From positions 1 through 7,991 of the forward strand of contig JAAZAI010000273.1 of NCBI GenBank assembly GCA_012514445.1: 7,991 bases of DNA. Reading direction: 5' to 3'. Source of the stretch: Lentisphaerota bacterium (lineage in GTDB: Bacteria > Verrucomicrobiota > Kiritimatiellia > RFP12 > UBA3636). Below, one piece after another: positions 1-5,484 of this stretch. The notes under the pieces were generated by a model. That model was not told where the DNA came from. It searched no databases and worked only from the letters and a program-made list of their open reading frames with translations. A program made the translations under genes and the position numbers. The number at the start of each line of letters is the position of its first letter. The stretch's first letter is position 1.

Positions 1-36
1 ATCAGAAACGGCATAAGTGATTGATAAACAACATTC

Positions 37-183
37 TCATCTCCACCCACCCTTCCGAGTGGATGTGACAGGTGTGACATTTCCAACCATCGAAATGCGA
101 CAAAATGAAACGGGATACACCCCCTTATCCTCATAATCGAGGGTGTGGCCCCTGTTTTTTCTGGCCCCTGTTTTCTCAGCCAT
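37..183 (-). CDS. Doubtful 48-codon open frame downstream of the ADP-ribosylglycohydrolase
   Basis: An ATG at 183-181 lies five bases beyond the stop codon of the upstream gene and opens 48 codons to a TGA at 39-37. The product starts MAEKTGARKNRG and is basic and hydrophilic, with no domain I recognise. A GAGGA lies only two bases before the ATG, too close for a normal Shine-Dalgarno. Base composition is much less GC-rich than in the neighbouring gene, and the frame runs through a 13-bp direct repeat. I think it more likely to be intergenic or repeat-derived DNA than a gene. It is listed because it is the only frame that fills this segment. Confidence 0.13.
   Translation of the reverse strand: MAEKTGARKNRGHTLDYEDKGVYPVSFCRISMVGNVTPVTSTRKGGWR
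146..174. repeat. Tandem 13-bp direct repeat, period 16
   Basis: TGGCCCCTGTTTT occurs at 146-158 and again at 162-174. A shorter 7-bp direct repeat, TGTGACA, lies at 64-70 and 73-79. Short arms ACACCC (117-122) and GGGTGT (141-146) face each other across 18 bases, which is a weak stem. No T-run follows a stem on the minus strand, so I do not call a terminator for the upstream gene. The lower GC content of 1-188 compared with the gene beside it suggests non-coding or foreign DNA. Confidence 0.6.
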
Positions 184-188
184 TTTCC

Positions 189-2291
189 TCAGCGCACGCC
201 GCCGGGCGGGGGCGTTTCCACGGACGCCTCGATTTCGAGTGCGCGAAAACCCGCGAGTCCGCGTTCGACCGCGAAGCCCGCGCCGCCGCAGTCGAACGCC
301 GCGTCTCGCACCGCGAGCGTCGGCCCGCCTTCGACGCGGATCCGGATCTCGTCGCCGCAAGCCGAGGTCTCCAAGGCATACAACCGGTTTTCCTCGGCCT
401 CGAACGGCGTCTCGGCGAGCACGGTTTCGCCGTAGCGGTTGCGGACGATCTGCAGCGCCGTCTTCGTGAACACGACGGCGTAGTGGCGGCGCATGCCCTG
501 ATAGCGCAGCAGCACGCCGGCGCGCGCGGCGGCGTGGATCTGGAAGCCGCATTTCATCGTGCAGTCGCGCCAGCCCCGCCCGCCCGTGACGAGCACGCCC
601 AGACCCTCGTTCCGGCCCAGGTACAGCAGCTCGTGGGGATCGGATGAAAACTTGCCGCGCACGGTGTCGAGATTGGAAATCCAGCCCGGGATGCCGCGGG
701 GCCCCTGGTTGGGGAGGACGTCGGGATGATCCAGCCGCGCCGTGCCGCCGAAATCCACGAAGTCGACGAGCACTTCGCCCAGGCACGGCTCGTCGGATTC
801 GACCTCGAATCCGAACGCCAGCAGCGACGCGGCCCCCGCCGCCACCTGCCACGACAGCTCCGCGTCGCCGCCCGTCCGCAGCGGCTGCGGATCCGAGCGC
901 ACCACGGCGCCCGCCGCATCGCGCGCGAACAGGCGCAGCGACGCCGGCGCGGACGCCGACACGCAGGCGACGCGGGTGCGAACGGTCATGCCGTTGAAGA
1001 GCAGCGGCGTCGCCATGACGCTGTACCCCGCCGGCGCCCCGGCCGGATCGAACAGCGTCGGCGTCTCCATCCGGGCCGGCCGTTTCGCGTCCGCCCGGAA
1101 GCAGAAGCAGAGGCAGCGTTCCCCCGAGAAGCCCTGCGCCGCGGGCAGGTTGATGGCGGCGGAACCGGGCTCCGCCTGATAGCCATGCAGGGCGCCCGGC
1201 ATCTCGAAGTGGTGCAGCGCCCCGCCTTTCGGGGGCGGCGTCGGCGCCATGCCCATCACGCGCCGGCCGATGGCCGCGACGCCCATCGCCTGGCGGAGCA
1301 CGTCGGAGACCGCGTCCGTGCCGTCCGCCGTCGGGATGAGGAGGCGGTCGGCGAACGGCGTCCGGAAGTCGTAGCGGTCGCAGAGATGGCCGAGGCCCGC
1401 GACGAGCGCCGAGACGGCGCCGACGTTCGCCGCGTTGCAGTCCGTGTCCCAGCCCGCGGTGCAGACGATCTGCATCGCCATGAAGAAGTCGCGCGGCGCG
1501 TAGGCCCAGGCCATGACCATGACCGCGTGGTTGGGGACGACGTGGCAGTTGCCGCCGTAGCGCTGGTAGCCATATCGCTCGTCGATGCGCTCGTACGTCT
1601 TCCGCCAGTTGCCGTCCTCGACCGCCCAGGCGCGCACGTCGCGATGAACCTGCGCGATCAGCGAATGCGGCGGAATGAAGCCGACGGCCGCGTCGAGGAT
1701 GCGGTCCATGTCTTTCTCGACGAAGGCGAGGCTGACCATCGCGGCGACGACCTGCGCGGCATGGACCGCCTCGCCGTCGTGGGAGACCCGCGCGGCCCTG
1801 CCGGCGAGTTTGACGGCGAGTTCGGGCCTGCCCGGCGCGACCATGCCGAAGGCGTCGATGAAAATCTGCGCGCCGATCTGCTCGGACACCTCGCGGCCGT
1901 TGAGGGCCATCGAACCCGACGAGGGCGCCTCGATCCCACGCTTGAGGTTGAGGAAGGCCGTGTGCTCGGTGGAGTGGGCGACCCCGCCCCACCAGAAGAC
2001 GGACTGGCCTTCGAGGACGTAGTTGAGCCAGTTCTCGCCGTAGAGCCGTTCCGGGGTGTCGGCGTAGAGGCCGGAGTCGGCGAGGATCTTGACGAAGGTG
2101 AACGTGCCGGAAATGTCATCGTCCGCCACGACGAGCGGCACCTTCTGGTCCTCGTGGACATAGCGGTCGATCGCGCCCCACTTCGTCTCGATATCCTTCT
2201 TCGACCAGCCCTCGTACGGCCGCCCCAGATAGACGCCGATGACCTTGCCCAGCATGGCGGTGTAGACTTGCTTCTCGTATTCCGCGATCAT
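189..2291 (-). CDS. ADP-ribosylglycohydrolase family protein with C-terminal beta-sandwich and lectin-like domains
   Basis: The 700-residue product belongs to the ADP-ribosylglycohydrolase (DraG/ARH) family, which removes ADP-ribose from modified proteins or small molecules using a binuclear metal centre. The catalytic domain is about residues 1-340. VADDDISGTF (55-64) is the first acidic metal site, in the place of the usual DDT. SHDGEAVHAA (170-179) is the middle conserved stretch. GWDTDCNAAN (280-289) matches the hallmark GxDTDxNAA, with D282 and D284 as metal ligands. About 360 further residues follow, roughly double the size of a plain family member. Residues near 350-510 look like a jelly-roll sandwich. 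From about 520 to 695 the pattern of beta strands and a GWRDCTMKCGF stretch resembles a concanavalin-like or DUF1080-like fold. There is no signal peptide or membrane segment, so it is probably cytoplasmic. The ATG at 2291 sits six bases after AAGGGG. The family is secure, the substrate unknown; this fused form may act on ADP-ribose-like sugars or nucleosides rather than proteins. Confidence 0.9.
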   Translation of the reverse strand: MIAEYEKQVYTAMLGKVIGVYLGRPYEGWSKKDIETKWGAIDRYVHEDQKVPLVVADDDISGTFTFVKILADSGLYADTPERLYGENWLNYVLEGQSVFWWGGVAHSTEHTAFLNLKRGIEAPSSGSMALNGREVSEQIGAQIFIDAFGMVAPGRPELAVKLAGRAARVSHDGEAVHAAQVVAAMVSLAFVEKDMDRILDAAVGFIPPHSLIAQVHRDVRAWAVEDGNWRKTYERIDERYGYQRYGGNCHVVPNHAVMVMAWAYAPRDFFMAMQIVCTAGWDTDCNAANVGAVSALVAGLGHLCDRYDFRTPFADRLLIPTADGTDAVSDVLRQAMGVAAIGRRVMGMAPTPPPKGGALHHFEMPGALHGYQAEPGSAAINLPAAQGFSGERCLCFCFRADAKRPARMETPTLFDPAGAPAGYSVMATPLLFNGMTVRTRVACVSASAPASLRLFARDAAGAVVRSDPQPLRTGGDAELSWQVAAGAASLLAFGFEVESDEPCLGEVLVDFVDFGGTARLDHPDVLPNQGPRGIPGWISNLDTVRGKFSSDPHELLYLGRNEGLGVLVTGGRGWRDCTMKCGFQIHAAARAGVLLRYQGMRRHYAVVFTKTALQIVRNRYGETVLAETPFEAEENRLYALETSACGDEIRIRVEGGPTLAVRDAAFDCGGAGFAVERGLAGFRALEIEASVETPPPGGVR

Positions 2292-2296
2292 GAAGT

Positions 2297-2302
2297 CCCC
2301 TT
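2297..2302 (-). promoter_or_regulatory. Ribosome binding site AAGGGG of the ADP-ribosylglycohydrolase
   Basis: On the minus strand AAGGGG is followed by five bases (ACTTC) and then the ATG at 2291-2289. The spacing supports this start, and residues right after it (MLGKVIGVYLG) align with the normal beginning of the catalytic fold. Confidence 0.6.
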
Positions 2303-2335
2303 GTCGGCGGCAGCCTTTGCGCGCACGTGTCTGTC

Positions 2336-2365
2336 ATTCTCGCACACACACCCCTCCATCGTCAA
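2336..2365 (-). promoter_or_regulatory. Possible sigma70-type promoter for the ADP-ribosylglycohydrolase
   Basis: In the 96-base gap after the toroid gene the minus strand reads TTGACG (2365-2360), an 18-base spacer, then GAGAAT (2341-2336). The -35 matches five of six consensus bases and the -10 four of six. Transcription would start near 2329, leaving a leader of about 38 bases before the ATG. The gene could instead be read through from the sigma operon, since no terminator is visible between them. This is a sequence match only. Confidence 0.35.
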
Positions 2366-2387
2366 ACCGTCATTGCGCCCTCCCGCG

Positions 2388-3305
2388 TCAACGCGCCGCG
2401 ACGGAGGCCTCGTAGACGCGGCCGCCGGCGCGGGACACGGGATTCTCCTCGATCCATTTCCGGCAGAGGTCCGCGACGGCTTCGCGCTTGGCCGCCAGCG
2501 TCGGCGCGGTCGCGAGGGCCTCGGCGGGATCGTCTGCCGCGCGTTCGAGCGCGCGCAGACCGCGGCGCAAGTGCCCGCCCTTGTCCCGCCAGCCCAGCGC
2601 GTCGGCGCGGCCCAGCGCGTCCACGAGCCATACGCCCGCCGCGGCGCCGCCTGCCGTTTCGCCCCAGCCGCCGTCGGCGTCTTGCGAATCGCGAATGTAG
2701 TTCACCGCGCCGTCGACGACCGAGAAGAGCTCCGGGAAGCGTCCTGTTTCGTAGAGCCGCAGCAGCGCCCCCGCCGCGATCGCGTGGTTGTGCAGCGTGC
2801 GGCCGCCGCCCAGTCGCCCGTCGCGCCCCTGCATCGCGCGCAACGCCTGCGCCGCCCGCGCCGCCGCGCCGTCGGCCGCGCCATCACCGTCGCCGTCGCG
2901 CACGAGCGCCATCATCGCGAAGCCCGTCACGGCCGGGAGATACTCCCGGCTGCCGCCCCAACGCGCGGGATCCCAGGTCCCGTCCGCCTCCTGCGCCTTG
3001 AGCAGCCACGCATCCGGCCCCGGATCGGGCGCCGGCGCCTCGGCTTCCGCCACGACGACCGGATGCTCCGGAGGGGACTCATGCCGGAGGGACGGAACGA
3101 CCACCATCGCGGCCACGGCGGCGGCCGCGGCCGCCGCGACAAATCCAAAGCGGCGGGCGCGGCGACGGCGGAGGATCGCCGACACCACCGAGGCGGAGAC
3201 GTCCGGAAACTTTCGCTCGGGAACGGCGCGCAGGAGCGCGGCGACCGCCTCGTCGCCCGCATCCCGTTCCGCATCCCGCTCTGCATTTCGCATGTTCATC
3301 GTCAT
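2388..3305 (-). CDS. Membrane-anchored squalene-cyclase/prenyltransferase-like repeat protein, candidate anti-sigma factor or sensor
   Basis: The 305-residue product has three parts. Residues 1-52 are cytoplasmic, with a leucine/proline pattern (ALLRAVPERKFPDVS, 23-37) and a basic run RRRRARR (46-52). Residues 53-73 are one alanine-rich membrane helix. Residues from about 98 to the end form an alpha-toroid of the terpene cyclase/prenyltransferase type, with QEADGTWD (105-112), QGRDGRLGG (159-167) and SQDADGGWGE (207-216), each followed by a helix pair. Catalytic terpene-cyclase DXDD and prenyltransferase zinc sites are not evident, so it is probably a binding or sensing domain outside the membrane. 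The gene begins inside the stop codon of the ECF sigma gene (TGATG), and its N-terminus resembles the short sigma-binding arms of membrane anti-sigma factors, but the HxxxCxxC zinc motif is absent. The ATG at 3305 lies four bases after AGGAGG; the next in-frame ATG at 3299 (ten bases) is also possible, while TTG at 3308 is too close. The fold is fairly sure; the anti-sigma role is inference from position and topology. Confidence 0.8.
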   Translation of the reverse strand: MTMNMRNAERDAERDAGDEAVAALLRAVPERKFPDVSASVVSAILRRRRARRFGFVAAAAAAAVAAMVVVPSLRHESPPEHPVVVAEAEAPAPDPGPDAWLLKAQEADGTWDPARWGGSREYLPAVTGFAMMALVRDGDGDGAADGAAARAAQALRAMQGRDGRLGGGRTLHNHAIAAGALLRLYETGRFPELFSVVDGAVNYIRDSQDADGGWGETAGGAAAGVWLVDALGRADALGWRDKGGHLRRGLRALERAADDPAEALATAPTLAAKREAVADLCRKWIEENPVSRAGGRVYEASVAAR

Positions 3306-3315
3306 CAATCCTCCT
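3303..3315 (-). promoter_or_regulatory. AGGAGG and TGATG overlap coupling the sigma gene to the toroid gene
   Basis: A perfect AGGAGG (3315-3310) lies within the last codons of the sigma gene. The sigma stop TGA (3307-3305) shares one base with the ATG (3305-3303) of the next gene. This arrangement normally couples translation, keeping the two products in a fixed ratio as expected of interacting partners. Confidence 0.75.
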
Positions 3316-3928
3316 GGCGCCCGCCTGCATCCGTCTGGGGGTTCCGCGTCGCCCCGGGCGCTTCCAGGGCGATCCGCATTTGCCGCATCGCGGCGGAGAT
3401 CCTCGATTTCACCGTTCCCGTCGGAATGCCCAGGACTTCCGCCGCCTCCACATGCGTCAATCCCTGCATCACGACCAGAACCACGGTCTCGCGCAGCGCC
3501 GGGCTCAGGCAGCCCAGCGCCTTCTCGGCATCGCCCCGCTCGCCCCGCATCCCCGGCGCGTCCTCCGCCGTGTCCGCCTCTTTGCCATATCCCTCCATCA
3601 GCTTCGCCCGCCGGACGCCGCGCCGGATGGAATCGATCATGACCTGCCGGGCGATGAGATAGAGGAACGTGGTGAACTTGGCGGACGGCCGGTAGCCGTG
3701 CCGTGCGCGGTGCAGCTTGAGGAAAGCCTCCTGCGCGAGATCTTCGACATCCCTGTAAACGCCGCTGCGCAGGAAAAAGTTCATCACGGCGTTCTGATGC
3801 TTCCGCACAAGCTGTGAGAAGGCGGCCAGATCGTCGGCCTTGGCCCGGAGCATCAGCGCGATGTCCTCGGCGGCGGAAGCGTCCCCCACCCCGCTGTCCG
3901 GTTTTTTTCCGATCGCATCTTCGTTCAT
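3305..3928 (-). CDS. ECF-family RNA polymerase sigma factor
   Basis: A sigma70-family factor of the extracytoplasmic-function type with only regions 2 and 4. It directs RNA polymerase to a specific promoter set. From the ATG at 3928 (207 residues), region 2 spans about 33-107, with DLAQEAFLKLHR (63-74) as the core-binding helix and KFTTFLYLIARQVMIDSIRR (84-103) as the -10 recognition and melting part. Region 4 spans about 136-185 and ends in a helix-turn-helix (THVEAAEVLGIPTGTVKSRI, 158-177). The frame stays open up to a GTG at 3964, but that GTG lies within a GGAGG that is correctly spaced for another ATG, at 3957. That ATG begins a 10-codon leader whose TGA overlaps the ATG at 3928 (ATGA), so 3928 is preferred; 3940 is also in frame but has no ribosome site. 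The N-terminal 30 residues are variable. It is followed by a coupled membrane protein, the usual arrangement of an ECF factor and its regulator. Confidence 0.92.
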   Translation of the reverse strand: MNEDAIGKKPDSGVGDASAAEDIALMLRAKADDLAAFSQLVRKHQNAVMNFFLRSGVYRDVEDLAQEAFLKLHRARHGYRPSAKFTTFLYLIARQVMIDSIRRGVRRAKLMEGYGKEADTAEDAPGMRGERGDAEKALGCLSPALRETVVLVVMQGLTHVEAAEVLGIPTGTVKSRISAAMRQMRIALEAPGATRNPQTDAGGRQED

Positions 3929-3957
3929 TGGACTCGCCATGTCAACCGTTTGTTCAT
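3925..3957 (-). promoter_or_regulatory. Short leader frame (10 codons) coupled to the sigma gene
   Basis: On the minus strand GGAGG (3968-3964) lies six bases before an ATG at 3957, which opens ten codons (MNKRLTWRVQ) and ends with TGA at 3927-3925. The TGA overlaps the ATG at 3928 of the sigma frame by ATGA. This is the best ribosome site upstream of the sigma gene, yet it serves a different reading frame. Ribosomes ending the leader could restart on the sigma gene. The alternative is that the true sigma start is 3940 or the GTG at 3964 and the leader is chance. Confidence 0.4.
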
Positions 3958-4014
3958 CGCGCACCTCCAGGGTTCAAAGTCGCCGGCAGAATCCTCGTAC
4001 TGCAAAGTCACGAG

Positions 4015-4042
4015 TCTATACTCCTGTCGTGCGAGGCGTCAA
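4015..4042 (-). promoter_or_regulatory. Sigma70-type promoter of the sigma/toroid operon
   Basis: The minus strand carries TTGACG (4042-4037), a 16-base spacer and TATAGA (4020-4015). Both boxes match five of six consensus bases. Transcription would start near 4008, about 50 bases before the leader ATG at 3957. The match is to the housekeeping consensus rather than an ECF-type GAAC element, so autoregulation by the encoded sigma is not evident here. Confidence 0.55.
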
Positions 4043-4054
4043 CCGACTTTTCCA

Positions 4055-4070
4055 AATCGGGTACCCGATT
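4055..4070. promoter_or_regulatory. Perfect 16-bp palindrome upstream of the -35 box, possible operator
   Basis: AATCGGGTACCCGATT is identical to its reverse complement and lies 12 bases upstream of the -35 hexamer of the sigma operon promoter. Symmetry, size and position fit a binding site for a dimeric regulator. It could also be an edge of the repeat-rich region to its right. No regulator gene is in view. Confidence 0.35.
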
Positions 4071-4143
4071 CGTGATCGGTCGCCGGGGTTAGGCCGAATG
4101 CCCCGCGAACGTAGAGAACACGCTCGGCGACCGCCCGACACCC

Positions 4144-4216
4144 GTGAGGAGTGAGTGGAGCATCGTGAGGCGTTGTGGCTGGGGGCACCCCAGTAATAGT
4201 GAGGAGTGAGTAGAGC
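4144..4216. repeat. Two direct copies of an 18-bp GTGAGGAGTGAGT unit
   Basis: GTGAGGAGTGAGTGGAGC (4144-4161) and GTGAGGAGTGAGTAGAGC (4199-4216) differ at one base. Similarity continues more loosely for about ten more bases (GTGAG follows in both). The copies are 55 bases apart, with the CTGGGG/CCCCAG hairpin between them. Confidence 0.75.
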
Positions 4217-4324
4217 GAAGTGAGCAGTTTCGGCCGGGGAAACCCCAGACCCCATTGTTCTTACCGGGGCCTGGGGCAGAGCCTCAGCGGAAACCCCTCA
4301 CTTCTCACTACGCTCCACTCACTC
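4204..4324. repeat. 21-bp imperfect inverted repeat
   Basis: The arm at 4204-4224 (starting GAGTGAGTAGAGCG) and the arm at 4304-4324 (ending CTCCACTCACTC) are reverse complements with two mismatches in 21. They enclose 79 bases that include the first copy of the 31-bp repeat. The left arm overlaps the second 18-bp direct unit, so the same unit occurs three times, twice forward and once inverted. The arms could be the ends of a small non-autonomous element or could fold as a long stem. Confidence 0.65.
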
Positions 4325-4363
4325 AGGTCCATCCGGGGCCTGGGGCAGAGCCTCAGCGGAAAC
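4264..4363. repeat. Pair of identical 31-bp direct repeats, 69 bp apart
   Basis: A 31-base unit beginning CCGGGGCCTGGGGCAGAGCC and ending CAGCGGAAAC is present without mismatch at 4264-4294 and 4333-4363. The second copy overlaps the last 11 bases of the mutarotase-like gene and supplies its stop codon. The right arm of the inverted repeat (4304-4324) lies between the two copies. This resembles dispersed repeats of GC-rich bacterial genomes rather than CRISPR, as there are only two copies. Confidence 0.85.
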
Positions 4364-5390
4364 TCCGCGAGCCCGATCCGGCATCGTGCAGCGAAAACGA
4401 ATAGGCGCGCGTCCATTCCCGGCTTTCACCAGAGGCCAGCGAGAGCAGGATGAACTGCTCCGGCGCCACGTAGTTGGGGCGGGCATGGATGTCGGTCCTC
4501 AGGCCCGGGAGCGAGGTGGCGCAGAGAACGCGCATGCCGCTGAACGTGGATTTCAGCTCGCAAGTGTTGGGGCCGTTGAAGTCGGCGGGATAGGGGACGA
4601 CGGCGTTGACCCATTCCGGGATCAAGGCATTGAAACGAATGCTTCTTCCGTCCTGGAGCTGCTCTTTGAGTAGACCGGATGCGGTGAAGTCGTAGGGGAA
4701 CGAAAGCACGTAGCCGGGCCCGACATCCTGATCCTCGAACCGGAAGAAGTTGTGGACGTAGTTTCGCGTCGTCAGGGGGTTCGCGCCGGTGTTGCGGAGC
4801 GTCCAATTCACCGAAACGCCGTTGGTGCCGACGCTCAATTCCGCGTCGAGCTCGTAGGCATAGCCGTTGACGCCGCCGCATTGCTGCGAAAAGCGCGCGC
4901 CGCATGGGCTCCACGAGACGGACGTCGTCGCGGCTTCGATCACTTCGCAGTTCTGGAACAGCGAGTACGCCCCCGCCTGCTTGCGCAACACGCCGACGCC
5001 GATTTTCAGAAAGCCCTCGCCGACTTGCGCTTCGTCATATCCGGGAGGCAGATGTCCGGCGGGTCCGCCAGGGATGCAGAGGTCGAACTCGGAGGCGAGC
5101 CCCGCGTGGTCGTCGACGGGATTGTGTTCAACGGGGTTGAATAGAAACTCGCGGCCATCGAGCCGTGCGCCGAGAACGCAGGCAATTGGCGTGAAGCGCG
5201 TGCCGCGATTGTAGCGCGCCGGGTGGACCGGATCCATGATCTCGACGACCATCGCGCCGTTCGTCAGAACCCGGCTGCCGTCGTGCCGGGCCTCCGCAAA
5301 GCACGGCGCGGCCGGCAGCGACAGCGACCACGCCGCGAGCCCGAACGCGACATGGTGTGCGGCGATTTTGAAGGGGAATGAGTTTTTCAT
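4353..5390 (-). CDS. Secreted galactose-mutarotase-like beta-sandwich protein
   Basis: From the ATG at 5390 the product has 345 residues. Residues 1-32 look like a signal peptide: a lysine-containing start (MKNSFPFK), a hydrophobic core (IAAHHVAFGLAAWSLSLPAA) and a cut near CFA|EA. The rest resembles the aldose-epimerase/galactose-mutarotase superfamily: early strands with TPIACVLGARLDGREFLFN (67-85), then GEGFLKIGVGVLRK (124-137), NYVHNFFRFED (210-220), which sits where mutarotases have their catalytic NxHxYF histidine, and a closing PEQFILLSLASGESREW (310-326) like the final PGE...W strands. It may bind or epimerise sugars outside the cytoplasm, or be a non-catalytic carbohydrate-processing relative. 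The frame remains open to an ATG at 5462, giving 24 extra residues ahead of the signal peptide, but that start has no ribosome site; 5390 also lacks a clear one and is chosen for the signal peptide. The last codons and stop come from a dispersed repeat, so the original C-terminus may be altered. Confidence 0.7.
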   Translation of the reverse strand: MKNSFPFKIAAHHVAFGLAAWSLSLPAAPCFAEARHDGSRVLTNGAMVVEIMDPVHPARYNRGTRFTPIACVLGARLDGREFLFNPVEHNPVDDHAGLASEFDLCIPGGPAGHLPPGYDEAQVGEGFLKIGVGVLRKQAGAYSLFQNCEVIEAATTSVSWSPCGARFSQQCGGVNGYAYELDAELSVGTNGVSVNWTLRNTGANPLTTRNYVHNFFRFEDQDVGPGYVLSFPYDFTASGLLKEQLQDGRSIRFNALIPEWVNAVVPYPADFNGPNTCELKSTFSGMRVLCATSLPGLRTDIHARPNYVAPEQFILLSLASGESREWTRAYSFSLHDAGSGSRSFR

Positions 5391-5484
5391 ATTCGGGCAT
5401 AGAAGCCAGATGCCATGGCCCTGCGAACCCGGGGCAGCAGATTCAGGGGTGGCTTCAGACATTGCATGCGTTTGACTTGCCGTG

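Larger units (their letters stand above)
4071..4352. other. Gene-free, repeat-rich intergenic region
   Basis: No frame here shows protein character. The segment separates the mutarotase-like gene from the sigma operon and is built almost entirely of short repeats: two copies of an 18-bp unit, an inverted copy of it, hairpins, and the paired 31-bp units listed separately. CTGGGG-GCA-CCCCAG (4179-4193) is a perfect six-base-pair hairpin, and GGGGAAACCCC (4236-4246) a smaller one. Neither is followed by a T-run in the minus direction, so they are not obvious terminators for the upstream gene. Confidence 0.6.

Noticed and set aside
146..174. Rho-independent terminator after the ADP-ribosylglycohydrolase
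   Set aside because: The repeated GGCCCC blocks are direct, not inverted, and in the minus direction they are flanked by A-runs rather than T-runs.
37..1992. A 651-codon minus-strand frame overlapping the ADP-ribosylglycohydrolase
   Set aside because: It is a shifted reading of the same gene, arginine-rich and repetitive, while the other frame carries the conserved catalytic motifs.
726..3662. A 978-codon open frame on the plus strand
   Set aside because: It lies antisense to three well-supported minus-strand genes, is dominated by arginine, alanine and glutamate as expected from GC-biased codons read backwards, and shows no domain.
3917..3945. TTGACA inside the sigma leader as a second promoter
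   Set aside because: The -35 is perfect, but at 17 bases the -10 would be GAAGAT, matching only three of six bases. The promoter at 4015-4042 is better.
4264..4363. CRISPR-like array
   Set aside because: Only two copies of the 31-mer exist, the intervening 38 bases contain another repeat, and no cas gene is near.
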